A DNA stretch of 64,000 nt from a bacterium (GTDB lineage Bacteria; Acidobacteriota; Thermoanaerobaculia; Multivoradales; JAHEKO01), in assembly GCA_024224155.1 (NCBI GenBank), contig JAAENP010000005.1, positions 1 to 64,000 of the forward strand. Reading direction: 5' to 3'. The position numbers were made by a program, and so were the translations under genes. The notes under the pieces were generated by a model, which saw only the letters and a program-made list of their open reading frames with translations, did no database searches and had not been told where the DNA came from. The number at the start of each line of letters is the position of its first letter. Position 1 is the first letter of the stretch. Shown one piece after another: positions 42,228 to 52,944 of this stretch.

Positions 42228-43304
42228 CTGCTGAAAAGCATCTCAATTCAAGACTTTCGCTGCTTTGCGGGAGCGAGCTGGGCTCCGGGAAGCGGTCGCC
42301 ACATTCTCGTTGGCGACAACGGTGCCGGCAAGACGTCGGTCCTCGAGGCGATCTACTTTCTCGCCACCACTCGGAGCTTTCGCAGCAGCCGGCTCGCCGA
42401 CTGCGTGCGTTGGCAGCACGATGGTTTCTGGGTCAGCGGACGTCTGGAAGGGGATCGGGGAACCGAGTTGGTGGCCTCCTGGAAGCCCGGCGGAGGCCAG
42501 CGTTTGGTCAACGGCAAGAGCGCCCCACTGAGCGACTATTTGGCGGTTTTGCCGGCCTTCTCATGGTCCACGCGGGACAATCCGCTGCTCGATGGGGAGC
42601 CGGAGGCGCGCCGGCGGCTGTTGGATCAGGGAATCGTCTCCAAGAAGCCGCTCGAAGTGGAGGTGCTATCGCGCTATCGGCGCGTCCTCGTGGCCAAGAG
42701 GCGGCTCCTGGCGGATGGCGGCGGCACGAGCTCGGGCGACACTCTCGAGTCCTGGAATAGGCTTCTTGCCGAGTTTGGGAATGAGCTGATTAGGCTTCGG
42801 TACACTTACCTGAGTGAGCTCCAGGCTGCGCTCGCGGAAACGCTGATCGAGAGCGGGATCGAGCTTCAGCCCGTCGAGTTACGCTACCGGCCCAACCCCG
42901 AGTCGGGGGCCGAATCGGTCGAGGGTTTTCTGAGGGCTCTGGAACTCGAGCGCAAGAGTGAGTTGAGACGCAGGAGAAGCCTGGTGGGGCCACACCGGGA
43001 CCGCCTCGAGATCCGCTGGGGTATGTCGGATATCGGCCGTTCGGCGTCGGCCGGAGAGCGCAAGCTCTTCGGGCTGGTGCTGACCGCGGCCAGACGGCGG
43101 GCTCTACGGGCCGGTGGCCGGGAGCCGATCATCTTGCTGGATGACCTGGACGCGACCCTCGACGGCCCCCATCTGGAGGCTGCTTGGCGACTCTTCGACA
43201 ACGTGCCGCAGGTGGTCGCTTCGTCGGCGGATCCGGCGACAGGTCGCCGATTCAATGGGGTCAGTAGCTGGTGTCTGAAGGACGGCCGAATCGAGCCGCT
43301 GTAG
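42228..43304 (+). CDS. recF: RecF, with no standard start codon
   Basis: Translating the frame after the dnaN stop gives LLKSISIQDFRCFAGASW and Walker A VGDNGAGKTSVLEAIYFL, then LDDLDATLDGPHLEAA (Walker B/D-loop) and SAGERKLFGLVLTAA (signature) near the end. No ATG, GTG or TTG lies between the dnaN TGA (42210) and the GTG at 42405, which is beyond Walker A and would give a dead protein. Starting at CTG 42228 (or 42231) gives 358 residues and lines up with E. coli RecF. RecF binds gapped DNA and directs RecO-RecR. Translation probably uses CTG coupled to dnaN. Confidence 0.85.
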   Translation: MLKSISIQDFRCFAGASWAPGSGRHILVGDNGAGKTSVLEAIYFLATTRSFRSSRLADCVRWQHDGFWVSGRLEGDRGTELVASWKPGGGQRLVNGKSAPLSDYLAVLPAFSWSTRDNPLLDGEPEARRRLLDQGIVSKKPLEVEVLSRYRRVLVAKRRLLADGGGTSSGDTLESWNRLLAEFGNELIRLRYTYLSELQAALAETLIESGIELQPVELRYRPNPESGAESVEGFLRALELERKSELRRRRSLVGPHRDRLEIRWGMSDIGRSASAGERKLFGLVLTAARRRALRAGGREPIILLDDLDATLDGPHLEAAWRLFDNVPQVVASSADPATGRRFNGVSSWCLKDGRIEPL

Positions 43305-43360
43305 AGATTTTGGACTTTTCGGAAAATCGCTGAGAATCGTAGTATAAGTCATTGAAATAA

Positions 43361-45997
<2,637 letters not shown>

Positions 45998-46031
45998 GTG
46001 GTCGGCCTAGCGGACAAAAGGTAAGCGAGGA

Positions 46032-48569
46032 ATGAGCGAGCAAGATCGACTGCTTCCGTTCGACGATTCCGTGGTCGTCGATATCGAAGATGAAATGAAG
46101 CGCAGCTACATCGATTACGCCATGAGCGTGATCGTGGGCCGAGCGCTGCCCGATGTTCGTGACGGTTTGAAGCCGGTCCATCGGCGAGTTCTCTACGGCA
46201 TGTGGGAGAGCGGCAACCGCTCGAACCGACCGTACAAGAAGTCGGCTCGCATTGTCGGTGACGTCATGGGTAAGTACCACCCCCATGGCGACTCGGCGAT
46301 CTACGACACGGTAGTGCGTTTGGCGCAGGACTTTTCCATGCGCTATCCACTGGTCGACGGTCAGGGCAACTTCGGATCCATAGATGGTGACAGTGCGGCG
46401 GCGATGCGCTACACCGAAGTTCGGCTCACGAAACTGGCCGAGGAGACCCTGCGCGAGGACATCGACAAGGAAACCGTAGATTGGGTGCTCAACTACGACG
46501 GCTCACTGCAGGAGCCGGTGGTGTTGCCCGCCCGTGTCCCGAACCTCCTGGTCAACGGCGCCGCCGGTATTGCGGTGGGTATGGCCACCAACATTCCCCC
46601 GCACAACTTGGCGGAGATCATCGACGCGCTGGTGCTTCTCATCGACCAGCGCGACGCCGGCATGGAGGATCTGCTCCGGGTCGTTCCAGGACCGGATTTT
46701 CCGACTGCGGGATTCATCCATGGCAGACAGGGCATCCGCAATGCCTATGCCACCGGGCGCGGCAGCATCCAGGTGCGGGCGCGGGCGGCCATCGAGACCC
46801 GAAAGCGGGGCGACAAGCAGTCGATCATCATCACCGAGCTGCCGTACCAGGTGAACAAGGCCAGGCTGCTGGAGAAGATCGCGGACCTGGTTCATCAGAA
46901 GAGGATCGAGGGGATCACAGACCTGCGCGACGAATCCGATCGCGACGGTATTCGGATCGTCGTGGATATCAAGCGCGAACAGATCGCCGAGATCATCCTC
47001 AACAAGCTCTACAAGCTGACTCCGATGCAAACCACCTTCGGGATCATCTTGCTGGCGATCGTCGACAACCAGCCCAGGGTGTTGAACCTGCTCGAGATGC
47101 TCGAGCATTTCCTGGATCACCGCAAAACCGTGGTGGTTCGACGAACTCGCTACGATTTGCGCAAAGCCGAAGAGCGAGCTCACATCCTCGAGGGAATCCT
47201 CAAGGCCCTCGACCAGCTCGACGAGATCATCACCGCGATTCGTTCGAGCCGCACTCCGGCGGGGGCAAGGGAGCGCCTGATTGCCGAGTTCTCGCTGAGC
47301 GAGCCCCAGGCCCAGGCGATCCTGGACATGCGGTTGCAGAAGCTCACCGGCCTCGAGCGCGAGAAGGTGGTCGAGGAGTACAAGGAACTCACCGCTCTGA
47401 TCGAGCGCCTCAGAGCTCTGCTTGCGTCCGACGAACTGGTCTTGGCCCAGATTCGCCAGGAGCTGCTCGAGATCCGGAAGAGCTACGGCGATCCGCGGCG
47501 TACCGAGATCATCTCCGAGAAGGAAGACATCACGGTCGAAGACATGATTGCCGACGAGAAGATGGTGATCACCGTGACCAATGCGGGTTACGTTAAGCGG
47601 TCCCCGCTGTCGCTCTACCGAGCGCAAAATCGGGGCGGTAAGGGTCGGCGGGGCATGGTGGCGAAAGAGGGCGACTTCGTCGAGCATCTCTACGTCGCCA
47701 CCGCGCACAGCTACATTCTGGTTTTCACCGAAACGGGACAGGTCCACTGGCTCAAGGTTCACGAGATTCCGCAGATGGGTCCGGCCTCGCGAGGCAAGGC
47801 GATCGTCAACCTGCTCCACCTGGCCGGCGACGAGAGAGTCGCGACGACGGTAGCCGTGCGTGAGTTCACAGAGGACCAGTTCCTGGTTTTTGCGACCGAG
47901 AGCGGGACCATCAAGAAGACCGCGCTCATGGAGTACTCGCGACCCCGTGCCGGTGGCATTCGGGCGATCAACGTTGACGAGGGCGACCGGCTCCTGGGGG
48001 TCCGCATGACCGATGGCTCGAGGTCCATCCTGCTGGCAACGGCAAAGGGCTTCGCGATCCGATTCGCCGAGTCGGACGCCAGGCCGATGGGCCGGGCCAC
48101 GAGGGGGGTGCGCGGAATCCGTCTCCGCAAGGACGATCGAGTGGTCGCCATGGAGTCTCTCGACCCCGAGGGCGGCGAGCTCTTGTCGCTGACCGCGCGT
48201 GGAGTCGGCAAACGCACCGTGGCCTCTCAGTACCGCATCCAGAGCCGCGGCGGCAAGGGGATCATAAACCTCAAGGTCTCGGAGAAGACCGGGGAGGTCA
48301 TAGGCACTCGCCAGGTCGTGGCGAACGATGGCCTGATGTTGATCACCCAGGAGGGCAAGATCATTCGGATCGGAGTCGACGGCGTGCGCGTCAGTGGCCG
48401 CTCGACTCAGGGGGTCAAGCTCATGGACCTCGGTGCCGACGACCGGGTGGTGGCGGTCGCGAAGCTCGCCGAACGAAACGAGGGAGACGACCTCGCCGAA
48501 GGTGGAGAGGAAGAACCGGCGGAGCTCGCCCAGCTGACGACGACTCCCGCCGAGCCCGACGCCGAATAG
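46032..48569 (+). CDS. gyrA: DNA gyrase subunit A
   Basis: 845 residues. Breakage-reunion domain: [49 protein letters not shown] in the quinolone-resistance region, and the active-site Tyr in [18 protein letters not shown]-terminal beta-pinwheel with repeated motifs, including the GyrA box [10 protein letters not shown] (about residue 535) and a related QSRGGKGI. An acidic tail ends the protein. The GyrA box identifies gyrase rather than topoisomerase IV. Confidence 0.97.
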   Translation: MSEQDRLLPFDDSVVVDIEDEMKRSYIDYAMSVIVGRALPDVRDGLKPVHRRVLYGMWESGNRSNRPYKKSARIVGDVMGKYHPHGDSAIYDTVVRLAQDFSMRYPLVDGQGNFGSIDGDSAAAMRYTEVRLTKLAEETLREDIDKETVDWVLNYDGSLQEPVVLPARVPNLLVNGAAGIAVGMATNIPPHNLAEIIDALVLLIDQRDAGMEDLLRVVPGPDFPTAGFIHGRQGIRNAYATGRGSIQVRARAAIETRKRGDKQSIIITELPYQVNKARLLEKIADLVHQKRIEGITDLRDESDRDGIRIVVDIKREQIAEIILNKLYKLTPMQTTFGIILLAIVDNQPRVLNLLEMLEHFLDHRKTVVVRRTRYDLRKAEERAHILEGILKALDQLDEIITAIRSSRTPAGARERLIAEFSLSEPQAQAILDMRLQKLTGLEREKVVEEYKELTALIERLRALLASDELVLAQIRQELLEIRKSYGDPRRTEIISEKEDITVEDMIADEKMVITVTNAGYVKRSPLSLYRAQNRGGKGRRGMVAKEGDFVEHLYVATAHSYILVFTETGQVHWLKVHEIPQMGPASRGKAIVNLLHLAGDERVATTVAVREFTEDQFLVFATESGTIKKTALMEYSRPRAGGIRAINVDEGDRLLGVRMTDGSRSILLATAKGFAIRFAESDARPMGRATRGVRGIRLRKDDRVVAMESLDPEGGELLSLTARGVGKRTVASQYRIQSRGGKGIINLKVSEKTGEVIGTRQVVANDGLMLITQEGKIIRIGVDGVRVSGRSTQGVKLMDLGADDRVVAVAKLAERNEGDDLAEGGEEEPAELAQLTTTPAEPDAE

Positions 48570-48596
48570 GCCCCCGACGGCTCGAGTTGGCGCCAG

Positions 48597-49190
48597 TTGC
48601 CTGAAGACCAGCAGCCGATGCCGTCCGGTGCGCTCCTTCGCTGGGGCTCGTGGATCTATCTGGTGCTGGCGGTGGCGGCGGTCTTGTGGCTAGGGCTGCG
48701 CGATGGCTTGATTCCGATGGCCTTGTTTCTTGATCGCACGACCTGGCTCCTGGATCTAGCGGTTGGCGCCGCTGCAGCGGCCGCCGTGATCGGGCTCTGG
48801 CAGCTCGGGTTGCATCTGTTGCCGAGTGCTCGAGCGCTCGAAAGAACCATCGCCGAGACGGTCGGGCCGCTGAGCGGCGCCGAGGTTGTCACGCTGGCGG
48901 TTCTCTCCGGCTTCGCCGAAGAGCTCTTCTTCCGAGGTGCGGTTCAGTCCCAGTGGGGGATTCTGCCCGCGACGCTGTTCTTCGCTCTGCTTCATATGGG
49001 TCCGGGGCGGGAGTTCCGCTTGTGGACGGTATTTGCTCTGCTGGCGGGAGCTGCCTTGGGGGCTCTCATGATCTGGCGGGGCAACCTTCTGGCGCCGACC
49101 GTCGCTCATTTTTCGGTGAATCTAGTAGGGCTCTCACGTCTGCGGAAACTGACCCCGGCGCCACCAGAGCCCCCAGTTGACCTCTGCTAG
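48597..49190 (+). CDS. CPBP family intramembrane metalloprotease
   Basis: 197 residues from TTG. Five or six hydrophobic helices; the family motif EELFFRG (EExxxR) lies at about residue 104, followed by FFALLHMG with the first His and LLAPTVAHFSVN with the second. CPBP (Abi/Rce1-like) proteins cleave in the membrane and include CaaX-type and bacteriocin-self-immunity proteases; the substrate here is unknown. It starts 27 bp after gyrA and may be read with it. Confidence 0.87.
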   Translation: MPEDQQPMPSGALLRWGSWIYLVLAVAAVLWLGLRDGLIPMALFLDRTTWLLDLAVGAAAAAAVIGLWQLGLHLLPSARALERTIAETVGPLSGAEVVTLAVLSGFAEELFFRGAVQSQWGILPATLFFALLHMGPGREFRLWTVFALLAGAALGALMIWRGNLLAPTVAHFSVNLVGLSRLRKLTPAPPEPPVDLC

Positions 49191-49221
49191 ACTGACTGCC
49201 GTTTTCTTGGAGGTGTGACGA

Positions 49222-50604
49222 ATGGCGACAGATTCGAACGATGTGCTGACTCGCGTGGACGGCGAGAAGCCCGGATATCTGGGGCAGCTCAAGGACTATC
49301 TGCGGATACCTTCGATCTCGACCGACCCGGCCTACGCCGATGCCGTGCACAAGTGTGCGGCGTTCCTGAAAGCCCAGTTCGACGCTGCCGGTCTGGACGC
49401 GGAGATCATTTCCACCGAGCGCTATCCGCTGGTCTACGCGGAGTGGCTCGGAGCGCAAGGCAAACCCACCATCCTCTTCTACGGTCACTACGATGTGCAG
49501 CCGCCGGACCCGATCGAGGAGTGGCGCAACCCGCCGTTCGAGCCGACCGAAGAAGGCGACCTGTTGGTGGCCCGCGGCGCAACCGACGACAAAGGCCAGT
49601 CGTTCGCGCACATCAAGGCCGTAGCTGCGATGCTGGCGGAGCGCGGCTCACTTCCGATCAACGTCAAGTTCGTGATCGAGGGCGAGGAGGAATCGGGAGG
49701 CGAATCGATCGAGCATTTCGTACGCGAGAACGGCGCCGAGAAGTTGGCCTGTGACGCGATCGTAGTGTCGGATTCGTCGATGTTCGCGCCCGGGCAACCG
49801 TCGCTTCTATACGGCCTCAAAGGCCTTGCCTACATGGAGATTCGCGTAGACGGTCCGAACCGGGATCTGCACTCGGGGACCTTCGGGGGCGCCGTCGCCA
49901 ATCCGGCGAACGCGCTCGCGTATATCCTCGCGCGGTTGCTCGACCAGAAGACCGGTAAGGTGAGGATCCCGGGTTTCTATGACGAGGTGTTGCCGCTCGA
50001 GGAGTGGGAGCGCGAGGCGTTCGCCGCGTTGCCTCATGATGACGACGCCTATCGCGAGGAGCTCGGAATCTCGGAGACTTTCGGCGAAGAGGGTTACTCG
50101 ACGCTGGAGCGATCCTGGGCCCGGCCCACTTGCGACGTCAACGGCATTTTCGGCGGTTATCAAGGGGAGGGCGCAAAGACCGTGCTGCCTGGTTGGGCCG
50201 GTGCCAAGGTCTCCATGCGCCTGGTGCCGAATCAGGATCCCGACAGGATCGCGAAGTTGTTCGCAGACTATGTCGAGTCGATCGCGCCGGCGGGAGTGCG
50301 GGTTTCGGTGAGTTGGAATCATGGTGCCGGTCCGGTGCTGATCGATGCCGAGGGCCCGATTGTCGAAGCCGCCATGGCAGCGCAGGAAGATATTTGGGGC
50401 AGAAAACCAGTGCTGATTCGCGAGGGCGGCTCGATTCCGATCGTGGGCACGTTCTCAGAGGTTCTGGCGGTGCCGGTGTTGCTGATGGGCTTTGGGCTCA
50501 GCGATGACCGGCTGCATTCGCCCAACGAGAAGTTCAACATCAGCCATTTTTACAACGGCATCCGTACGACCGTGCGCCTGCTCGATCGGGTCGCGGAGAT
50601 CTAG
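49222..50604 (+). CDS. M20 family dipeptidase/deacylase
   Basis: 460 residues behind GGAGGTGTG. Zinc ligands: YGHYDVQPPD (His, Asp), RGATDDKGQ (bridging Asp), EGEEESGGES (catalytic Glu and metal Glu), and SDSSMF and HSPNEKFNI near the C-terminus. DLHSGTFGGAVANPANAL is typical of the M20 dipeptidase group (DUG1/carnosinase-like). It probably hydrolyses dipeptides in the cytoplasm. A TAGACT box lies 29 bp upstream. The CYTH gene begins 7 bp after its stop. Confidence 0.9.
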   Translation: MATDSNDVLTRVDGEKPGYLGQLKDYLRIPSISTDPAYADAVHKCAAFLKAQFDAAGLDAEIISTERYPLVYAEWLGAQGKPTILFYGHYDVQPPDPIEEWRNPPFEPTEEGDLLVARGATDDKGQSFAHIKAVAAMLAERGSLPINVKFVIEGEEESGGESIEHFVRENGAEKLACDAIVVSDSSMFAPGQPSLLYGLKGLAYMEIRVDGPNRDLHSGTFGGAVANPANALAYILARLLDQKTGKVRIPGFYDEVLPLEEWEREAFAALPHDDDAYREELGISETFGEEGYSTLERSWARPTCDVNGIFGGYQGEGAKTVLPGWAGAKVSMRLVPNQDPDRIAKLFADYVESIAPAGVRVSVSWNHGAGPVLIDAEGPIVEAAMAAQEDIWGRKPVLIREGGSIPIVGTFSEVLAVPVLLMGFGLSDDRLHSPNEKFNISHFYNGIRTTVRLLDRVAEI

Positions 50605-50611
50605 TCAGCCG

Positions 50612-51184
50612 GTGTCGCAGGAGAACAACGACCGCGCGACGGAAGGCACGGAAGAGCGCGAGATCAAGTTTCGCTGTGAAGACCTCAGCCGTTTGCGCGA
50701 ACGCCTGATCGAGGCCGAAGCGGAAAGGGTCTCGGCTTCGGCCAAGGAGACCAACTGGGTGTTCGACCGAAAAGGTGACCTCCAGGAGCGCGGCGAGTTA
50801 CTGCGAGTTCGCGCCCAGGGAACGGAGGCGCACCTCACCTTCAAGGGACCCGCGCGCTTCGAGGAGGGTACGAAGATCCGCACCGAGCGCGAGGTCGGGG
50901 TCGACGACCACGAAGAGGTAATCGCGATTCTTCGGGCGCTGGGGTACGAGATCAATCGCCGCTATGAGAAGTTTCGCGAGACCTGGCGGTTGGGTGGCGT
51001 CTCGGTGTGCCTCGACCATACGCCGATCGGCGACTTCGTCGAGTTCGAGGGCTCGAAGGCGGCCCAGGTAGCGAAGCGCTTCGGGTTTTCGCCCACCGAG
51101 GCCGAGCGCGGCAACTACCTCGAGCTCTACCGGGAGTACAGGCAAGACCATCCCGAAGCGCCCGAGGACATGGTCTTCCCTTGA
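50612..51184 (+). CDS. CYTH-domain protein (class IV adenylate cyclase / triphosphatase-like)
   Basis: 190 residues from GTG. The CYTH hallmark ExExK is EREIKF at residues about 14-19; LRVRAQGTEAHLTFKGP, RTEREVGVDD, FRETWRLGGVSVCLDHTPIGDFVEFEG supply the tunnel residues. Members are class IV adenylate cyclases (CyaB) or inorganic triphosphatases. Because a double cNMP-binding protein lies 13 kb away, cAMP synthesis is possible but unproven. Its stop overlaps the TTG of the next gene. Confidence 0.85.
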   Translation: MSQENNDRATEGTEEREIKFRCEDLSRLRERLIEAEAERVSASAKETNWVFDRKGDLQERGELLRVRAQGTEAHLTFKGPARFEEGTKIRTEREVGVDDHEEVIAILRALGYEINRRYEKFRETWRLGGVSVCLDHTPIGDFVEFEGSKAAQVAKRFGFSPTEAERGNYLELYREYRQDHPEAPEDMVFP

Positions 51185-52227
51185 AGCCGGCGCGTTTTCG
51201 GGCCGTCATCCTTGCTGCCGGGTTAGGCACCGGGCTCCGTCCGCTGACGCTTTCCTTGCCGAAACCCCTGCTTCCCGTGGCCGGCCTGCCGGTCTTGGGC
51301 CACACTTTGCAGGCGCTGCAAAAGCGTGGTTGCGAGGCAGCCGCGATCAATCTTCACTATCAAGGGGAGAAGATCGCCTCTCGGTTCGGCTCGGATTTCG
51401 AGGGCATGCCAATTCGTTACTCGCGCGAGGAGGAGATCCGGGGAACGCTCGGTGCTCTGGGTCCACTTCGAGAGTTTCTCGCCCCATCCGAAGTCGTGCT
51501 CGTGCTCAATGGCGACAGCCTCGCGCGATGGCCGCTTGCCAAGCTCCTTCGGCACCACCAGAAACACCAGCCAAGGGCGACTCTGATGGTTTCCTCGCGA
51601 GCGCGAGTCGGCGACTACGGTGGCGGCATCGGCATCGAGCGCGATGGCAGAGTGGTGTCGTTCAGAAAAACAGCCCCGGATGAGCCCCAGGAATCCAAGG
51701 AGACCAGGCGAAGGGTCTTTGCCGGCGCCCATGTCCTTTCGCCGGAACTCGTGGAGAGAGTTCCCCCCTCACCGTCCGATTTCATCCTCGACCTGTATCA
51801 ACCATTGGTCGAGAGCGGTGAACGCATAGACGCCGTCGAGAGCTCGGACCTGTGGTTCGATCTCGGAACTCCGAGGCGCTATCTGCAAGGGGTCATCGGT
51901 TGGGCGGGCAAGAGCGGCTGGCGCCGGCGCGGTTGGTGGAGCTCGGAAGCCGAGGTGGACCCGGAAGCCTCGGTCCGAGGATCCGTGCTGGAAGCGGGCA
52001 CCAAGATCTCTGCGGGCGCGCGGGTTCGCCGGTCATTGGTCCTCTCCGGGGCCTCGATCGGCGCCGGTGCCAGAGTTCGGGATTCGGTGATCGGCTTCTC
52101 GGTGAACCTGCCATCGGGTACGGTGGTCGAGAACCGCCTCGTCACCGAGGCACGCGCCGACACGCCGCCACACGCTAAGGCCTCGGTTGTCGGCGGACTG
52201 GTCTACGGTCCCCTCGGCGACGAATAG
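51181..52227 (+). CDS. NDP-sugar nucleotidyltransferase with a C-terminal hexapeptide region
   Basis: 348 residues from TTG overlapping the CYTH stop. N-domain of the mannose-1-phosphate guanylyltransferase / glucose-1-phosphate thymidylyltransferase type: VILAAGLGTGLRPLTLSLPKPLLPV (one Arg of GTRLRPLT replaced by Gly), LVLNGDSL as the metal-binding site. Residues 255-330 show hexapeptide-like turns (ASVRGSVLEAGTKISAGARV). It makes an activated sugar, possibly GDP-mannose for the GDP-fucose-type pathway at 25 kb; the exact sugar is unknown. Confidence 0.85.
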   Translation: MKPARFRAVILAAGLGTGLRPLTLSLPKPLLPVAGLPVLGHTLQALQKRGCEAAAINLHYQGEKIASRFGSDFEGMPIRYSREEEIRGTLGALGPLREFLAPSEVVLVLNGDSLARWPLAKLLRHHQKHQPRATLMVSSRARVGDYGGGIGIERDGRVVSFRKTAPDEPQESKETRRRVFAGAHVLSPELVERVPPSPSDFILDLYQPLVESGERIDAVESSDLWFDLGTPRRYLQGVIGWAGKSGWRRRGWWSSEAEVDPEASVRGSVLEAGTKISAGARVRRSLVLSGASIGAGARVRDSVIGFSVNLPSGTVVENRLVTEARADTPPHAKASVVGGLVYGPLGDE

Positions 52228-52242
52228 CGTAAGCTTGCCGGA

Positions 52243-52944
52243 GTGGCGGGGTCTCTTTACAGGCTGGTTGTATTCGATTGGGACGGCACACTTTTGGATT
52301 CGATTGCCACCATCGTGGGTTGCACGCAGGCGACGCTCGACGAGCTGGGATTGCCGCCGGCGGACGAAGCCAATATCCGCTCGGCCATCGGCCTGGGCAT
52401 CCGCGAAACGGTGGATTCGTTCTGTCCGGGGTGTAGCGAGGAGACCTTCGGCAGAATCGTCGAGGTCTACCGGAGGCTCTGGTTCGGACGCTACGTCGAC
52501 GAGCCGGTGCTGTTCGAAGGCGTCGAGGGATTGCTCGAAGGCCTTGCCGAGGAGGGTCGTTTGCTGGCCGTGGCTACGGCGAAGAGCAGGAGGGGGCTCG
52601 CCACTGATCTCGAGCGCACCGGCCTGGGCCGTTTCTTCCAGGCCAGCCGAACCGTCGACGAAGCGGCCAGCAAACCCAGCCCGGACATGCTTCTCGGCAT
52701 CCTGAACGAGCTCGGCGTGCGTCCGGAAGAGGCACTGATGGTCGGCGACGCCGTCCACGATCTGCAGATGGCGACCAACGCGGGTGTTGCGTCGGTGGGT
52801 GTGGCCAGTGGCACCACGGCGCGGGACGTGCTGCTTGGTAGCGGACCCCTCGAGTGTCTCGATACGGTCGCCGCGCTGCCGGAATGGTTGGCGGAGAACG
52901 CTCTCGATCCGGTGCGATCTTCGCCGAAGGAGCTGGCTCGATGA
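52243..52944 (+). CDS. HAD-superfamily phosphatase, phosphoglycolate-phosphatase type
   Basis: 233 residues from GTG. Motif I VFDWDGTLLDS (nucleophile Asp and acid Asp), a helical cap, motif II region VATAKS, motif III KPSPDM with Lys, and motif IV VGDAVHDLQMA. This fits Gph-like HAD phosphatases of small phosphate esters. It lies 15 bp after the nucleotidyltransferase and overlaps the propeller gene by ATGA, so it belongs to the same transcription unit. Confidence 0.85.
   Translation: MAGSLYRLVVFDWDGTLLDSIATIVGCTQATLDELGLPPADEANIRSAIGLGIRETVDSFCPGCSEETFGRIVEVYRRLWFGRYVDEPVLFEGVEGLLEGLAEEGRLLAVATAKSRRGLATDLERTGLGRFFQASRTVDEAASKPSPDMLLGILNELGVRPEEALMVGDAVHDLQMATNAGVASVGVASGTTARDVLLGSGPLECLDTVAALPEWLAENALDPVRSSPKELAR

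Noticed and set aside
46503-47819. A 438-codon open frame on the minus strand
   Set aside because: It is antisense to gyrA and has no domain.
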